Assembly: GCA_013373595.1 (NCBI GenBank)
Contig: JABXHO010000128.1
Coordinates: 1 to 37,394 of the forward strand
Reading direction: 5' to 3'
DNA from: Flavobacteriales bacterium
Lineage (GTDB): Bacteria > Bacteroidota > Bacteroidia > Flavobacteriales_D > Crocinitomicaceae
DNA length: 37,394 nt
This document shows, one piece after another, positions 23,944-32,600 of the stretch (the first letter of the stretch is position 1; each line of letters begins with the position of its first letter). Made by a program: the position numbers and the translations under genes. The notes under the pieces were generated by a model, which worked only from the letters and a program-made list of their open reading frames with translations, was not told the origin of the DNA and did no database searches.

Positions 23944-24882
23944 ATGAGAAATTTTGTGTTTATCGCCTTAATCCCTGCATTGTTAATCGGTTTTACCGCG
24001 TGTGGTGACGATGCTGAGGACGTTGAAGTAGAAAAGATTGAATTCAAAACTACAAAAGAGAAATTGTCATACGCAATGGGAGCTGAAAATGCGGCAAACC
24101 TTTTGAAAGAAAGCCGATTCGATGCTTTGGACAAGGAAATGGTGATCGAAGGATACACAGGAAACTTGTCGATGACGCCACCAAACGAGTGTGATGCAAT
24201 TTTGGATAAGTTTCTCGGTGAGCGAGGAATGGATTTCGATACAACGTACTTGAAAGATGGTTCGAAATGTATCGGTCGTTACCTCGGTTTCCAGATGTTT
24301 TCGCAAATGACCCAAATCGGAAAGGCTGATGACATCGACTTGGAATTGGTCAAAAAGGGATTCGAACAAGGATTGTACGGTCAAGATACGGTTAACATGA
24401 CCTTGGTTGAAAGAACGAAAGTGATGACCGACTTCGGAAATCAGTTGCAAGAAGAATTCTTCGCTGAAATCGATGAGAAAGACCAAGTCTTTTGGGAAGA
24501 TGTGTTGAGCAAGCCACAAATCGAGCAAATCGGAGAAACTGGTGTTTACATCGAAACGATCAAGCCTGGAACAGGAGGAAGTCCTGAACCAACAAGTGAT
24601 TTCGAAGCAAACTATATCCTTACGAATGCACTTGGTGATACCTTGGAAAGTTCATACGATGCCGGAGCACCGTTAAAAATGAACCTACAAAATGTCATTC
24701 AAGGATGGCAAATTGGTTTCCCTGCAATGAAAAAAGGTGGGAAATACCGCATTTTTGTACCGTACGAAAAAGCCTACAAAAACGGAAACCCACAAGCACC
24801 ACAAGGAGCATTGTGTTTCTATGTAGAGTTGATTGATTTTGGACCAGCAGGTTCTATTGCAAAACCAAGATCACCGTATTAA
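23944..24882 (+). CDS. FKBP-type lipoprotein with degenerate active site
   Basis: The 312-aa protein has a lipoprotein signal sequence with lipobox IGFTAC (Cys20 becomes lipidated). An N-terminal helical domain related to the FKBP dimerisation region follows (KLSYAMGAENAANLLKE), with a C-terminal FKBP fold. In the fold, the V-x-Y-x-G / GxVFDSS pocket of the neighbour is replaced by EANYILTNALGDTLESSY, losing the Phe-Asp pair, while VIQGWQIG and YRIFVPYEKAY stay. It is therefore probably a chaperone or binding protein rather than a strong isomerase. I use ATG 23944 rather than the TTG nine bases upstream inside the previous gene. A strong terminator follows. Confidence 0.82.
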   Translation: MRNFVFIALIPALLIGFTACGDDAEDVEVEKIEFKTTKEKLSYAMGAENAANLLKESRFDALDKEMVIEGYTGNLSMTPPNECDAILDKFLGERGMDFDTTYLKDGSKCIGRYLGFQMFSQMTQIGKADDIDLELVKKGFEQGLYGQDTVNMTLVERTKVMTDFGNQLQEEFFAEIDEKDQVFWEDVLSKPQIEQIGETGVYIETIKPGTGGSPEPTSDFEANYILTNALGDTLESSYDAGAPLKMNLQNVIQGWQIGFPAMKKGGKYRIFVPYEKAYKNGNPQAPQGALCFYVELIDFGPAGSIAKPRSPY

Positions 24883-24965
24883 ACGTTGAAAGCTTTTCAT
24901 GAAATAAGCTTCCTGTTATGTATGCGCTTCACCTAGGAGCAAGTGTACAAACAGAAGAAAATAAT

Positions 24966-24997
24966 AAGGCTGTCCTCGTTGGAGGATGGCCTTTTTT
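24966..24997 (+). terminator. intrinsic terminator after the FKBP genes
   Basis: A 12-bp stem, AAGGCTGTCCTC (24966-24977) with GAGGATGGCCTT (24982-24993), has two G-T wobbles and a GTTG loop. T residues run on to 24997. It lies 84 bp after the stop of the FKBP lipoprotein gene. Confidence 0.85.
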
Positions 24998-25049
24998 GTT
25001 CTTAGAATCGAAATCGTTCTTGTGGAAGTTGATCTTAAAATCGAGCCAG

Positions 25050-25613
25050 TTAAGAAAGCACAAAGAAAAACGTAATGCGGTAGATCAAAGGAATCAATAT
25101 ATTGTTTGAATTTCGCATGAAATATCCTTGTCGAAACGGACTATTTGGACGGTTAAGCACATCATACATAACACCAACGTTAAGTCGAAATGATTCATTA
25201 AATTCTTGCGAATAACCTCCTCCTAAGAACAAAGCAGGCGTCCAAACAGGACCTGTTGAGTAGCCCGTTCCCGTTGAGGTAGCAAACGGAGAACGCATCA
25301 ATTCAAATTCTGCTCCTGCGAAAAGTACATTTCCGAATCGCGCATGACCGAATGCTCCTAAACCGAAGATAGTATACGAACTTTTAATACCCGTTAAGTT
25401 ATTATTACTCCAATTCCGTTGAATACGTAGTGACGGACCCGCAATGAATTTTTCCTGAAACTTGAACCCGTATTTTGTTCCAAGTGAAAAACTTCCCCCA
25501 ATAGTGGAAGCACCAAAATAACCATCCACACCAAATTCGGTACCTTCAATTTCTTGAGCAAATGAGGCATTCAGCATAAACACACATAAAAATCCTGTCA
25601 ATAACTTTTTCAT
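25050..25613 (-). CDS. small outer-membrane beta-barrel-like protein
   Basis: The 187-aa protein has a signal peptide (LLTGFLCVFMLNASFAQ) followed by alternating polar/hydrophobic strands such as VDGYFGASTIGGSFSLGTKYG, LGAFGHARFGNVLFAGAEFE and RLNVGVMYDVL. The glycine/aromatic pattern and the short length suggest an 8-stranded OmpW/OmpX-like barrel, as in the PF13568-like proteins of Bacteroidota. The C-terminus YRITFFFVLS ends in a hydrophobic strand, as expected for barrel insertion. It is divergent from folD across 99 bp. The function is not known. Confidence 0.7.
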   Translation of the reverse strand: MKKLLTGFLCVFMLNASFAQEIEGTEFGVDGYFGASTIGGSFSLGTKYGFKFQEKFIAGPSLRIQRNWSNNNLTGIKSSYTIFGLGAFGHARFGNVLFAGAEFELMRSPFATSTGTGYSTGPVWTPALFLGGGYSQEFNESFRLNVGVMYDVLNRPNSPFRQGYFMRNSNNILIPLIYRITFFFVLS

Positions 25614-25688
25614 ATCCGTTTCCTGTTAATTTCGTTCAAATATAGGAAATGATCGGTGACTCGAAACCCTAGTTCGATGCAGAGTATG

Positions 25689-25696
25689 TATCTTTG
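25689..25696 (+). promoter_or_regulatory. -7 promoter box for folD
   Basis: A perfect TATCTTTG ends 16 bases before the folD ATG. No clear TTG is seen 19-21 bp upstream. The same box-to-ATG distance is seen for the FKBP gene. Confidence 0.55.
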
Positions 25697-25712
25697 AAGC
25701 AAAAAAGTCAAA

Positions 25713-26591
25713 ATGAAGTTACTCGACGGTAAAGCAGCCGCAGCAGAAATTAAAGTTGAATTGCGCGAAGCGGTTCAAAAGCGAAAAGAAGAAGGTAAGA
25801 AAATCCCTCATCTGGCAGCGGTACTCGTTGGAAGCGATGGTGGCTCAATGACATACGTAAACGCAAAAGTGAAAGCATGTGACGAAATCGGATTTGAAAG
25901 CACGCTTATTCGCTACGACGAAAGTGTGTCTGAGGAAATTCTACTTCGAAAAATTCAATCCTTGAATGAAGACTCGAGTATCGACGGGTTTATTGTGCAA
26001 TTGCCACTTCCAAAACACATCGACGAACTGAAAGTAACTCAAGCCATTGATCCGCGCAAAGATGTAGACGGATTTCACCCAGTTAACTTGGGGAACATGG
26101 TATTGGATTTACCCGGATTTTTACCTGCAACACCTGCTGGAATTGTTGAATTGTTGAAGCGAAACGACGTGGAAACGGAAGGGAAATCATGTGTGATTAT
26201 CGGACGAAGTAACATTGTTGGAACGCCATTGAGTATCATGCTCGGTCGAAACAAGAAACCGGGGAACTGTACAGTGACTTTGGCTCACAGTAGAACAAAG
26301 AATTTAAAGGAAATTACCTCTTCAGCGGATATCGTTGTGGCAGCAATCGGTCAACCAGAGTTCTTAACCGCAGACATGGTCAAGAAAGGTGCAGTTGTAG
26401 TAGACGTCGGAACAACACGTGTTGAAGATGCTTCTAAAAAACGCGGATGGGCATTGAAAGGCGATGTGAACTTCGACGAAGTTGCACCAAAATGTTCGTA
26501 TATTTCACCTGTTCCTGGTGGAGTAGGACCAATGACCATCGCGTCATTGATGATCAATACGCTCCGAGCAATGGAATTAAAAGGCAAATAG
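25713..26591 (+). CDS. folD: bifunctional methylenetetrahydrofolate dehydrogenase/cyclohydrolase
   Basis: The 292-aa enzyme interconverts 5,10-methylene-, methenyl- and 10-formyl-tetrahydrofolate using NADP. It shows the catalytic tyrosine-lysine pair in [13 protein letters not shown], the folate-site [24 protein letters not shown] (alanine in place of the more common PCTP cysteine), the dinucleotide motif [14 protein letters not shown] and the signature [13 protein letters not shown]. The length is normal. A promoter box lies close upstream. One-carbon units from this pathway feed methionine synthesis, but the gene is outside the riboswitch operon. Confidence 0.95.
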   Translation: MKLLDGKAAAAEIKVELREAVQKRKEEGKKIPHLAAVLVGSDGGSMTYVNAKVKACDEIGFESTLIRYDESVSEEILLRKIQSLNEDSSIDGFIVQLPLPKHIDELKVTQAIDPRKDVDGFHPVNLGNMVLDLPGFLPATPAGIVELLKRNDVETEGKSCVIIGRSNIVGTPLSIMLGRNKKPGNCTVTLAHSRTKNLKEITSSADIVVAAIGQPEFLTADMVKKGAVVVDVGTTRVEDASKKRGWALKGDVNFDEVAPKCSYISPVPGGVGPMTIASLMINTLRAMELKGK

Positions 26592-26631
26592 TCAAACCAA
26601 TATAAAAGTAGTGCAACCAAAAAACACAATT

Positions 26632-27303
26632 ATGAGAAAATTATCTATTATTAGTTTGATCGCATTGTTAGCGATTGTAGTAACATCATGTGGTTCTTCG
26701 AACAACGTTGTAAACAACGGAATCATCTCAAAAAGAAAATACACAAAGGGATTTTTCTTGAATCGTAAATCGAACCTGAAAACAGCTCAAAATAATACGA
26801 AGGAAGCTGACTTGAAAGAGGAAAAAGCGATCGCGAAGGCGGAGAGAGTGGAAGCACGTAAAGAAAGAAAATTACGTAAAGTTGTTGCTGAGGAACAAGC
26901 AGTGGCGAGTGTTGAAAAAAATGAGGTAATGGAGTCGATAGAGTCGACAAATGCACCTTCTGAAGCTTCTGTTCAAAGCGAAACGTCATCTTCAAGCTTT
27001 TCTGAAGATGGATTGGCCTGGGATGTTGTGGAAGAACAACCAATAGAAACAAAAGAGTCGGAAGAAGTGGTGTTTGAAAGCAACAAGGATGCTGTCCATA
27101 AGAAGTCTCAAAAGAATCAAAATTCGAATTCAGATGCGATGTTCATTTTGGCGGTTATCTTCGCTTTCTTCATTCCACCGTTGGGAGTGGCTATTTACAC
27201 AAACATTGACTGGGTAAAGGTATTAATCGCATTTTTATTGACATTGTTAGGTTGGCTGCCAGGAGTAATTTACGCTTTCTTGGTTGTTTTTGATGTAATC
27301 TAA
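26632..27303 (+). CDS. lipoprotein with C-terminal YqaE/Pmp3 domain
   Basis: The 223-aa protein begins with a lipoprotein signal sequence whose lipobox is VVTSC (Cys20). It continues through a Lys/Glu-rich middle (EERKLRK-type, about residues 50-90) and a Ser/Glu-rich, likely disordered segment. It ends in a Pmp3/YqaE domain of two membrane helices: MFILAVIFAFFIPPLGVAIY and VKVLIAFLLTLLGWLPGVIY, with the conserved PPLGV and LPG motifs. Most Pmp3 proteins are ~55 aa alone; fusion to a lipidated linker is typical of some Bacteroidota but functionally unexplained. I use ATG 26632; a GTG 21 bases upstream would break the lipoprotein signal. A terminator follows. Confidence 0.85.
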   Translation: MRKLSIISLIALLAIVVTSCGSSNNVVNNGIISKRKYTKGFFLNRKSNLKTAQNNTKEADLKEEKAIAKAERVEARKERKLRKVVAEEQAVASVEKNEVMESIESTNAPSEASVQSETSSSSFSEDGLAWDVVEEQPIETKESEEVVFESNKDAVHKKSQKNQNSNSDAMFILAVIFAFFIPPLGVAIYTNIDWVKVLIAFLLTLLGWLPGVIYAFLVVFDVI

Positions 27304-27324
27304 GGAATTCACCAAAAAACATTG

Positions 27325-27362
27325 AGACCCATATTGGCAATTGTCGATATGGGTCTTTTTTT
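27325..27362 (+). terminator. intrinsic terminator after the YqaE lipoprotein gene
   Basis: A perfect 10-bp stem, AGACCCATAT (27325-27334) with ATATGGGTCT (27347-27356), is followed by a run of T to 27362. It starts 22 bases after the stop codon. Confidence 0.9.
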
Positions 27363-27363
27363 G

Positions 27364-27438
27364 GCGTTCAAGCAGGCTATCCGTTATATCTCTGCCGTCC
27401 ATAGGATCGTCAGAGGATGCCACTCCTATCCTTAACGC
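27364..27438. repeat. structured intergenic element
   Basis: Nested inverted repeats are visible: GCGTT (27364-27368) with AACGC (27434-27438), GGC-ATCC from 27374 with GGATGCC near 27414, and an inner CTCTG/CAGAG. From memory, the frame of the sequence (AGGCTATCCGTTATATCT ... GGATGCCACTCCTATCC) resembles a repeat family found between genes in many Flavobacteriia. A search of the genome would settle this. The rest of the gap, 27439-27601, shows nothing I can name. Confidence 0.5.
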
Positions 27439-27601
27439 AGACAAAGCGCTTTATTCAAACAACGAATAAGTGCAATGCAGCTCCAAAAATCAATAATGAT
27501 CTGAATAGGTACGTCGTCCATTGCTTTCTAGTGGTAAACTACGACTCCCGATTGGTGCGCTGAGGATCTCCAAGTTGTATCCAAGCAAAGAATCCAAAAA
27601 A

Positions 27602-29092
27602 CTACAAACGCTCCAACGGTGTTTTCTTGCCGTCTACTAGCGAGTAACAGGCCAATTTGTCCTTGAATACAGACGATTTAAAAATAGACTTGTTCAAGAG
27701 CATTCGAACACACTCTTGAATTCCCTCAACAATGGATGGATGAGGATGAACCAATTCCGATAAAACCTCGATAGGCGCATGTGTCTTGATCAGTAATCCC
27801 ACCGCTTGGATCGCAGTAGAAGCATGTTCCCCAACCACACGCATTCCAAGAATGCGCATTTCATCATCATTCGAAACGATAATCTTAAAGAACCCCTGTG
27901 TCTTACGCATTGCTATCGCTCGGGCAATTACAGAGTAATCCACCTTCACAATTTTTACGGGGATATTTTGGTCAATACACTGACTTTCATTCAGTCCAAC
28001 AGCTGCCACCTCAGGCTTCAAGAACATAATGGTACACACATTATCGTATGATAAACGTTCTACCGAATCACTGAATGCTTTCTCTACCGCATGACGCGCT
28101 TCAATTTCGCCCATGTTAACAAGCGCAATCCTTCCAGATAAATCACCTACAGCGTAGATATTAGGAATGTTCGTTTGCGTATCGTCATCACCAATGTGTC
28201 TACCGCGTTTCGACATCGCAACACCAGCGTTTTCAATATTTAACGATTCAATATTAGGTACACGACCAATCGATAGCAAAGCTTTTTCAACTTGAATGAC
28301 TTCGCTAACGCCATCTTCATATTTCAATTCATATTCAATTTGACCGTCTTTATGTTCGAGACGCTCCAAATTGGCATTATGATGAATCACAACGCCCTGA
28401 TCTTCCAAGTTTTTGGCAACCAGTTTACTAATGTCAGGATCTTCAAATGGTAGAATTCGATCTTGACGATCAATCAAATACACCTTCGTTTTTCCAAAAT
28501 TTGAGAAAATGGTCGCGTACTCACAACCAATAACTCCAGCTCCAACAATCACAAGACTTTCAGGATAATCGTCAATGTTGTCGATGCCGTCACTTGTTAG
28601 AATATTTACTTCGTCAATATCAATATTGGGAATCGTTCTTGGTCGACTTCCCGTTGCCAAAACAATGTTTTCACCATGAATAATTTTCTCGCTTCCATCG
28701 TGCGAAATCATTACCTCATTCTTCGAAACCAAAGATCCGCGTCCTCGTTCGTAATGAAGCAACCGATTCATAGTTTCAGTTTGAAGCAATTTAATATGAC
28801 ACGAATATTGAAATTTTCGTTCGAAAGTCGCTTCGTCCAATGTTCTGCGGACATCCGACCAGGGCATGTCGATAGGAGATCGACCACACGACCTTAAGGT
28901 GGCATTCATATCCGCTACGCGATTAGACAACTCCCACAGCGTCTTCGATGTAAGGGCACCGTTATACACTCCCGCACCTCCCACACGATCCATTTCGATT
29001 AAGCATACTTTCTTTCCGAAATCAATTCCACGCATTGCGGCTGCATACCCTGCAGGTCCTCCACCAATAACAATAAGGTCAAAATTCTCCAT
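27602..29092 (-). CDS. FAD-dependent oxidoreductase of the dihydrolipoamide dehydrogenase/transhydrogenase family, redox cysteines absent
   Basis: The 496-aa protein has the class I pyridine nucleotide-disulfide oxidoreductase layout. The FAD motif is LIVIGGGPAGYAAA at the N-terminus, followed by the ATGSRPRTIP motif, the NAD(P) motif VIVGAGVIGCEYATIFSNFG and the second FAD motif IYAVGDLSG. The dimerisation domain ends with HPHPSIVEGIQECV. The segment that normally reads GGTCxNxGCxPSK is GGAGVYNGALTSK (residues 38-50), with Gly41 and Ala46 in place of both cysteines. A disulfide-based lipoamide or glutathione reaction is therefore not possible. Proteins of this kind resemble SthA-like transhydrogenases or quinone reductases; the electron acceptor is unknown. 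A TATCTTTA box lies at 29112-29119 on this strand. Confidence 0.87.
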   Translation of the reverse strand: MENFDLIVIGGGPAGYAAAMRGIDFGKKVCLIEMDRVGGAGVYNGALTSKTLWELSNRVADMNATLRSCGRSPIDMPWSDVRRTLDEATFERKFQYSCHIKLLQTETMNRLLHYERGRGSLVSKNEVMISHDGSEKIIHGENIVLATGSRPRTIPNIDIDEVNILTSDGIDNIDDYPESLVIVGAGVIGCEYATIFSNFGKTKVYLIDRQDRILPFEDPDISKLVAKNLEDQGVVIHHNANLERLEHKDGQIEYELKYEDGVSEVIQVEKALLSIGRVPNIESLNIENAGVAMSKRGRHIGDDDTQTNIPNIYAVGDLSGRIALVNMGEIEARHAVEKAFSDSVERLSYDNVCTIMFLKPEVAAVGLNESQCIDQNIPVKIVKVDYSVIARAIAMRKTQGFFKIIVSNDDEMRILGMRVVGEHASTAIQAVGLLIKTHAPIEVLSELVHPHPSIVEGIQECVRMLLNKSIFKSSVFKDKLACYSLVDGKKTPLERL

Positions 29093-29140
29093 GTTTCATT
29101 AAATTGCGCCTTAAAGATAAGAAAGCGATCCAAAAAGAAA

Positions 29141-29626
29141 ATGAAGTACGAACAAGATCTCACAAATGCAGCGGAACACCAAAAGGAACTGGAAGATTTC
29201 CTCCAAAAAGTAGTGAAAAAGAAACCGAAGAACCTCGATGATAAGTTTCAGACGGCTCACGAAAATGCGTTCAATCAAATTGACTGTTTGGAATGTGGTA
29301 ATTGCTGCAAAACAACAAGCCCAATATTTCGTGACATCGATGTGAAACGAATTGCAAAGAAAATGAAACGCTCAACGCGCGAATTCGAAAATGAATACCT
29401 GCGTAGAGATGAGGATGGTGACCTTGTTTTGAAATCTTCACCATGTACATTTCTCAATGAAGACAATACGTGTTCCATTTACGATATGCGCCCTCAAGCT
29501 TGCCGTGAATACCCGCATACAGATCGCAAACGAGTGGTTCAAGTGATGAACTTGACAAAAAAGAATATGCTTATTTGTCCTGCTGTCAGCAAGATAGTCT
29601 TTGAAGTGAAAAAAGATTTGTTTTAA
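29141..29626 (+). CDS. YkgJ-type cysteine-cluster protein
   Basis: The 161-aa protein has the CxxCxxCC motif CLECGNCCKTTS near residue 48, and then CTFLNEDNTCSIYDMRPQACREYPHT and a final CPAV. These eight cysteines match the YkgJ/UPF0153 family (PF03692), thought to bind zinc or an Fe-S cluster. The N-terminus is a charged helix with no signal peptide. It is divergent from the flavoprotein gene across 48 bp and may share a control region with it. The function of the family is not established. Confidence 0.85.
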   Translation: MKYEQDLTNAAEHQKELEDFLQKVVKKKPKNLDDKFQTAHENAFNQIDCLECGNCCKTTSPIFRDIDVKRIAKKMKRSTREFENEYLRRDEDGDLVLKSSPCTFLNEDNTCSIYDMRPQACREYPHTDRKRVVQVMNLTKKNMLICPAVSKIVFEVKKDLF

Positions 29627-29661
29627 TATCAACCCTTTTTTGTTTATTTTCGTCTATATAA

Positions 29662-29680
29662 TCGAAACTGTACAGTTCGA
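29662..29680. promoter_or_regulatory. palindrome immediately before the giant surface-protein gene
   Basis: A perfect 12-bp palindrome AACTGTACAGTT (29666-29677) is extended by TCG (29662-29664) and CGA (29678-29680) with one unpaired A. It ends three bases before the ATG at 29684. It could be a repressor operator or an RNA hairpin that masks the start site; no T-run follows. Confidence 0.5.
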
Positions 29681-29683
29681 ACT

Positions 29684-32600
29684 ATGAAACTTCCAAAACT
29701 GATCGCTCTAGCGATAATACTTTCTCTATATACCTACTCTGCACAAGCGCAACGAGGTAAAGAAGGCGATGTTACCATTAGTGGTAATGTTACTGTGAAC
29801 ACCTTTACATATCTCACTGCCGATGCAGGAGCCGGGTCAACCTCAATTCAGGTAAACAACAATACGATGTCTGGTGGAGCTTTTGCTTCCAACCTTGCTG
29901 CTGGTGATCTCATCATGATCATGCAAATGCAAGGAGCATCGATGGATATCAATACCACTCCAACTGTTGTTTGGGGAGGGAATTATACCGTGCCTGATGA
30001 TTATATCACAGGGACATTTGGTGCAAACCCGCACTTTTGGGGGAGAATTACCAACTTCGGACAAGCCGGAATCTACGAGAGAGTGGAGGTGTTGAGTGTT
30101 TCGGGGAGTGGAACCATCAATTTGAATTGTGCCCTCACGAAAAATTTCGTCGCAAACGGTCATGTTCAGGTGGTGCGTATTCCACGTTACAACAACTTAA
30201 CTGTCCCAGGAGGAAATTCAATTACTACCACAAACTGGAATGGAAACAACGGTGGTGTGGTGGCACTCGAAGTAAATGGGAATTTATCACTGAATGGAAC
30301 AATATCAGCCACAGGAAACGGATTCCGTGGAGGAGCTTTGGATCCAAATAGCTACACAGCAGCCGGTGCGCCAACAGAAATTCGCGTTCTTGGTTCGTTC
30401 GATAACTTGGAAGGATCAGAAAAAGGTGAAGGAATTGGTGGTTTTTACACAGAATATGACGCTTTATTTTCACGCTACGGAATTGGAGCTCCAGCCAACG
30501 GTGGTGGAGGTGGAGGATACCAAAACGCTGGTGGTGGAGGTGGTTCCAACGTAGTTGTTGGAGGTTCTTACACAGGAAAAGGAAACCCGCAAGGATATAC
30601 CGCTGTTTGGGACTTAGAATCTGCCGGATTTGGTGGTTCAACATCTGCGGGTGGAGGTCGCGGTGGATACGCCATTTCTGACGTCGATCAAAATGAATTA
30701 GTCGTAGGGCCTGCCAACGCAGCATGGGGAGGTGACGACAGAAAAGTAACTGGAGGATTTGGAGGACATGAACTTCCATTCGTTGCAGACCGTCTCTTCG
30801 CAGGAGGAGGTGGAGGTGCTGGTGACCAAGATAGTGGTGAAGGCGGTGCCGGAGGTCGCGGTGGTGGTATCGTAGTGATCCAGGTATATGGAACAACTAC
30901 GGGATCTGGAACCATTGAAGCAAGAGGTTTAGCAGGACAAAATACAAATCCAAATAATGTTTCTCCGTCGAGCGGAACGCCGCGACGTGGTGTAGATGGT
31001 GCTGGAGGTGGTGGAGCCGGAGGTTCTGTGAGTATCGAAAATATTTCAGCAATTCCATCGTCAATTACAATCAACGTGAGCGGAGGAGATGGAGGAAATC
31101 AAAATATTACTCTACTCAACGTTTCTCCATTACCACCCTTGTCAACAGAAGCAGGAGGTCCTGGAGGATCAGGTGCAGGTGGTTTGATCCGAGTTGGATC
31201 AGGGGCACCAACAAAGATTGCTGCGGCAGGAGCACAAGGGGTAACGAACTCCTCACACATGGTGAATTTCCCGCCAAATGGCGCTACAGCAGGTTCTGAT
31301 GGATTCTGTTGTTATCCGAATAATCCAACATACAACATTTTAACATCGGATCAGTCAATTTGTTCTGGAGCATCAATAACACTTACTGCAACGAGACCAA
31401 GTGTTGGCTCGCCTGTGCCGAGTACCGCTTCCTTTGTTTGGTACGATGCCATGGTAGGTGGAACTCAAGTTGGAACAGGATCAAGTTTTACAACGCCTGC
31501 GTTAACGGCAACTACAACGTATTGGGTTGGAATCTGTCCAGGAACGTTCAGAACACCTGTTACAGTAACGATTCTCCCGCCTGATGATGCAACATTCTCT
31601 TATGCAGGATCACCTTACTGTTCGAATGGAACTGATCCTACGCCTACAGTTACGGGACTTGCAGGTGGAACATTCTCGAGCACAGCAGGTTTGTCAATCA
31701 ATAGCTCTACTGGAACGATTGATTTGAGTGCTTCCACACCAGGAACCTACACTGTAACTTACACGACTTCTGGACCATGTCCAAATTCAAGTACGCAATC
31801 AATAACAATCAATGCTTTAGACGATGCTACATTCTCGTATGCATCTGCTTCGTATTGTGTGGGTGAACCTGATCCAACCCCAACCATAACAGGCGTAGCG
31901 GGAGGTACGTTCTCAAGTACAGCAGGGTTGTCGATTAATGCTTCTTCTGGAGTAATTGACTTGAGTGCATCCACACCAGGATCATATACAATTACGTATA
32001 CAACTTCAGGTTCGTGTTCTAATTCCTCGACATTTGCGATGACCATTACAACGCTAGAGGATGCGAGTTTTAGTTACAGTGCGGCATCTTACTGTGTGGC
32101 AAATACAGATCCAACGCCAACCGTAACGGGTGTGGCTGGTGGAACGTTCTCAAGTACCGCAGGATTGTCAATTGACGCTTCTACGGGAACAATCGATTTG
32201 AGTGCTTCAACACCAGGAACCTATACGGTAACGTATACAACATCAGGGGCATGTTCTAACTCAAGTACACAATCGGTAACAATTACCTCTCTTGATGATG
32301 CTTCCTTTAACTATTCGGCAGCAGCATATTGCGCAAACGATACCGACCCAATTCCAACAATCACGGGAGTAGCAGGGGGAGCATTCTCAAGTACAGCGGG
32401 ATTATCGATTAACGCTTCTACTGGAGCAATTGATGTAAGTACATCAACTCCTGGAACGTATACAGTTACGTACACAACTTCTGGAGCATGTGCAAATTCA
32501 TCAAATGTTTCTGTGACCATCAACGCATTAGACGATGCATCTTTTAGTTATTCTGCTGCAGCCTACTGTGCAAATGATACAGATCCAACTCCAACTGTTA

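Noticed and set aside
24918-25109. 63-codon plus-strand frame after the FKBP genes
   Set aside because: It spans the terminator hairpin and T-run at 24966-24997.
30225-30896. 223-codon minus-strand frame in the giant gene
   Set aside because: The His/Leu-rich composition is the complement of glycine-rich coding sequence, so it is a shadow.
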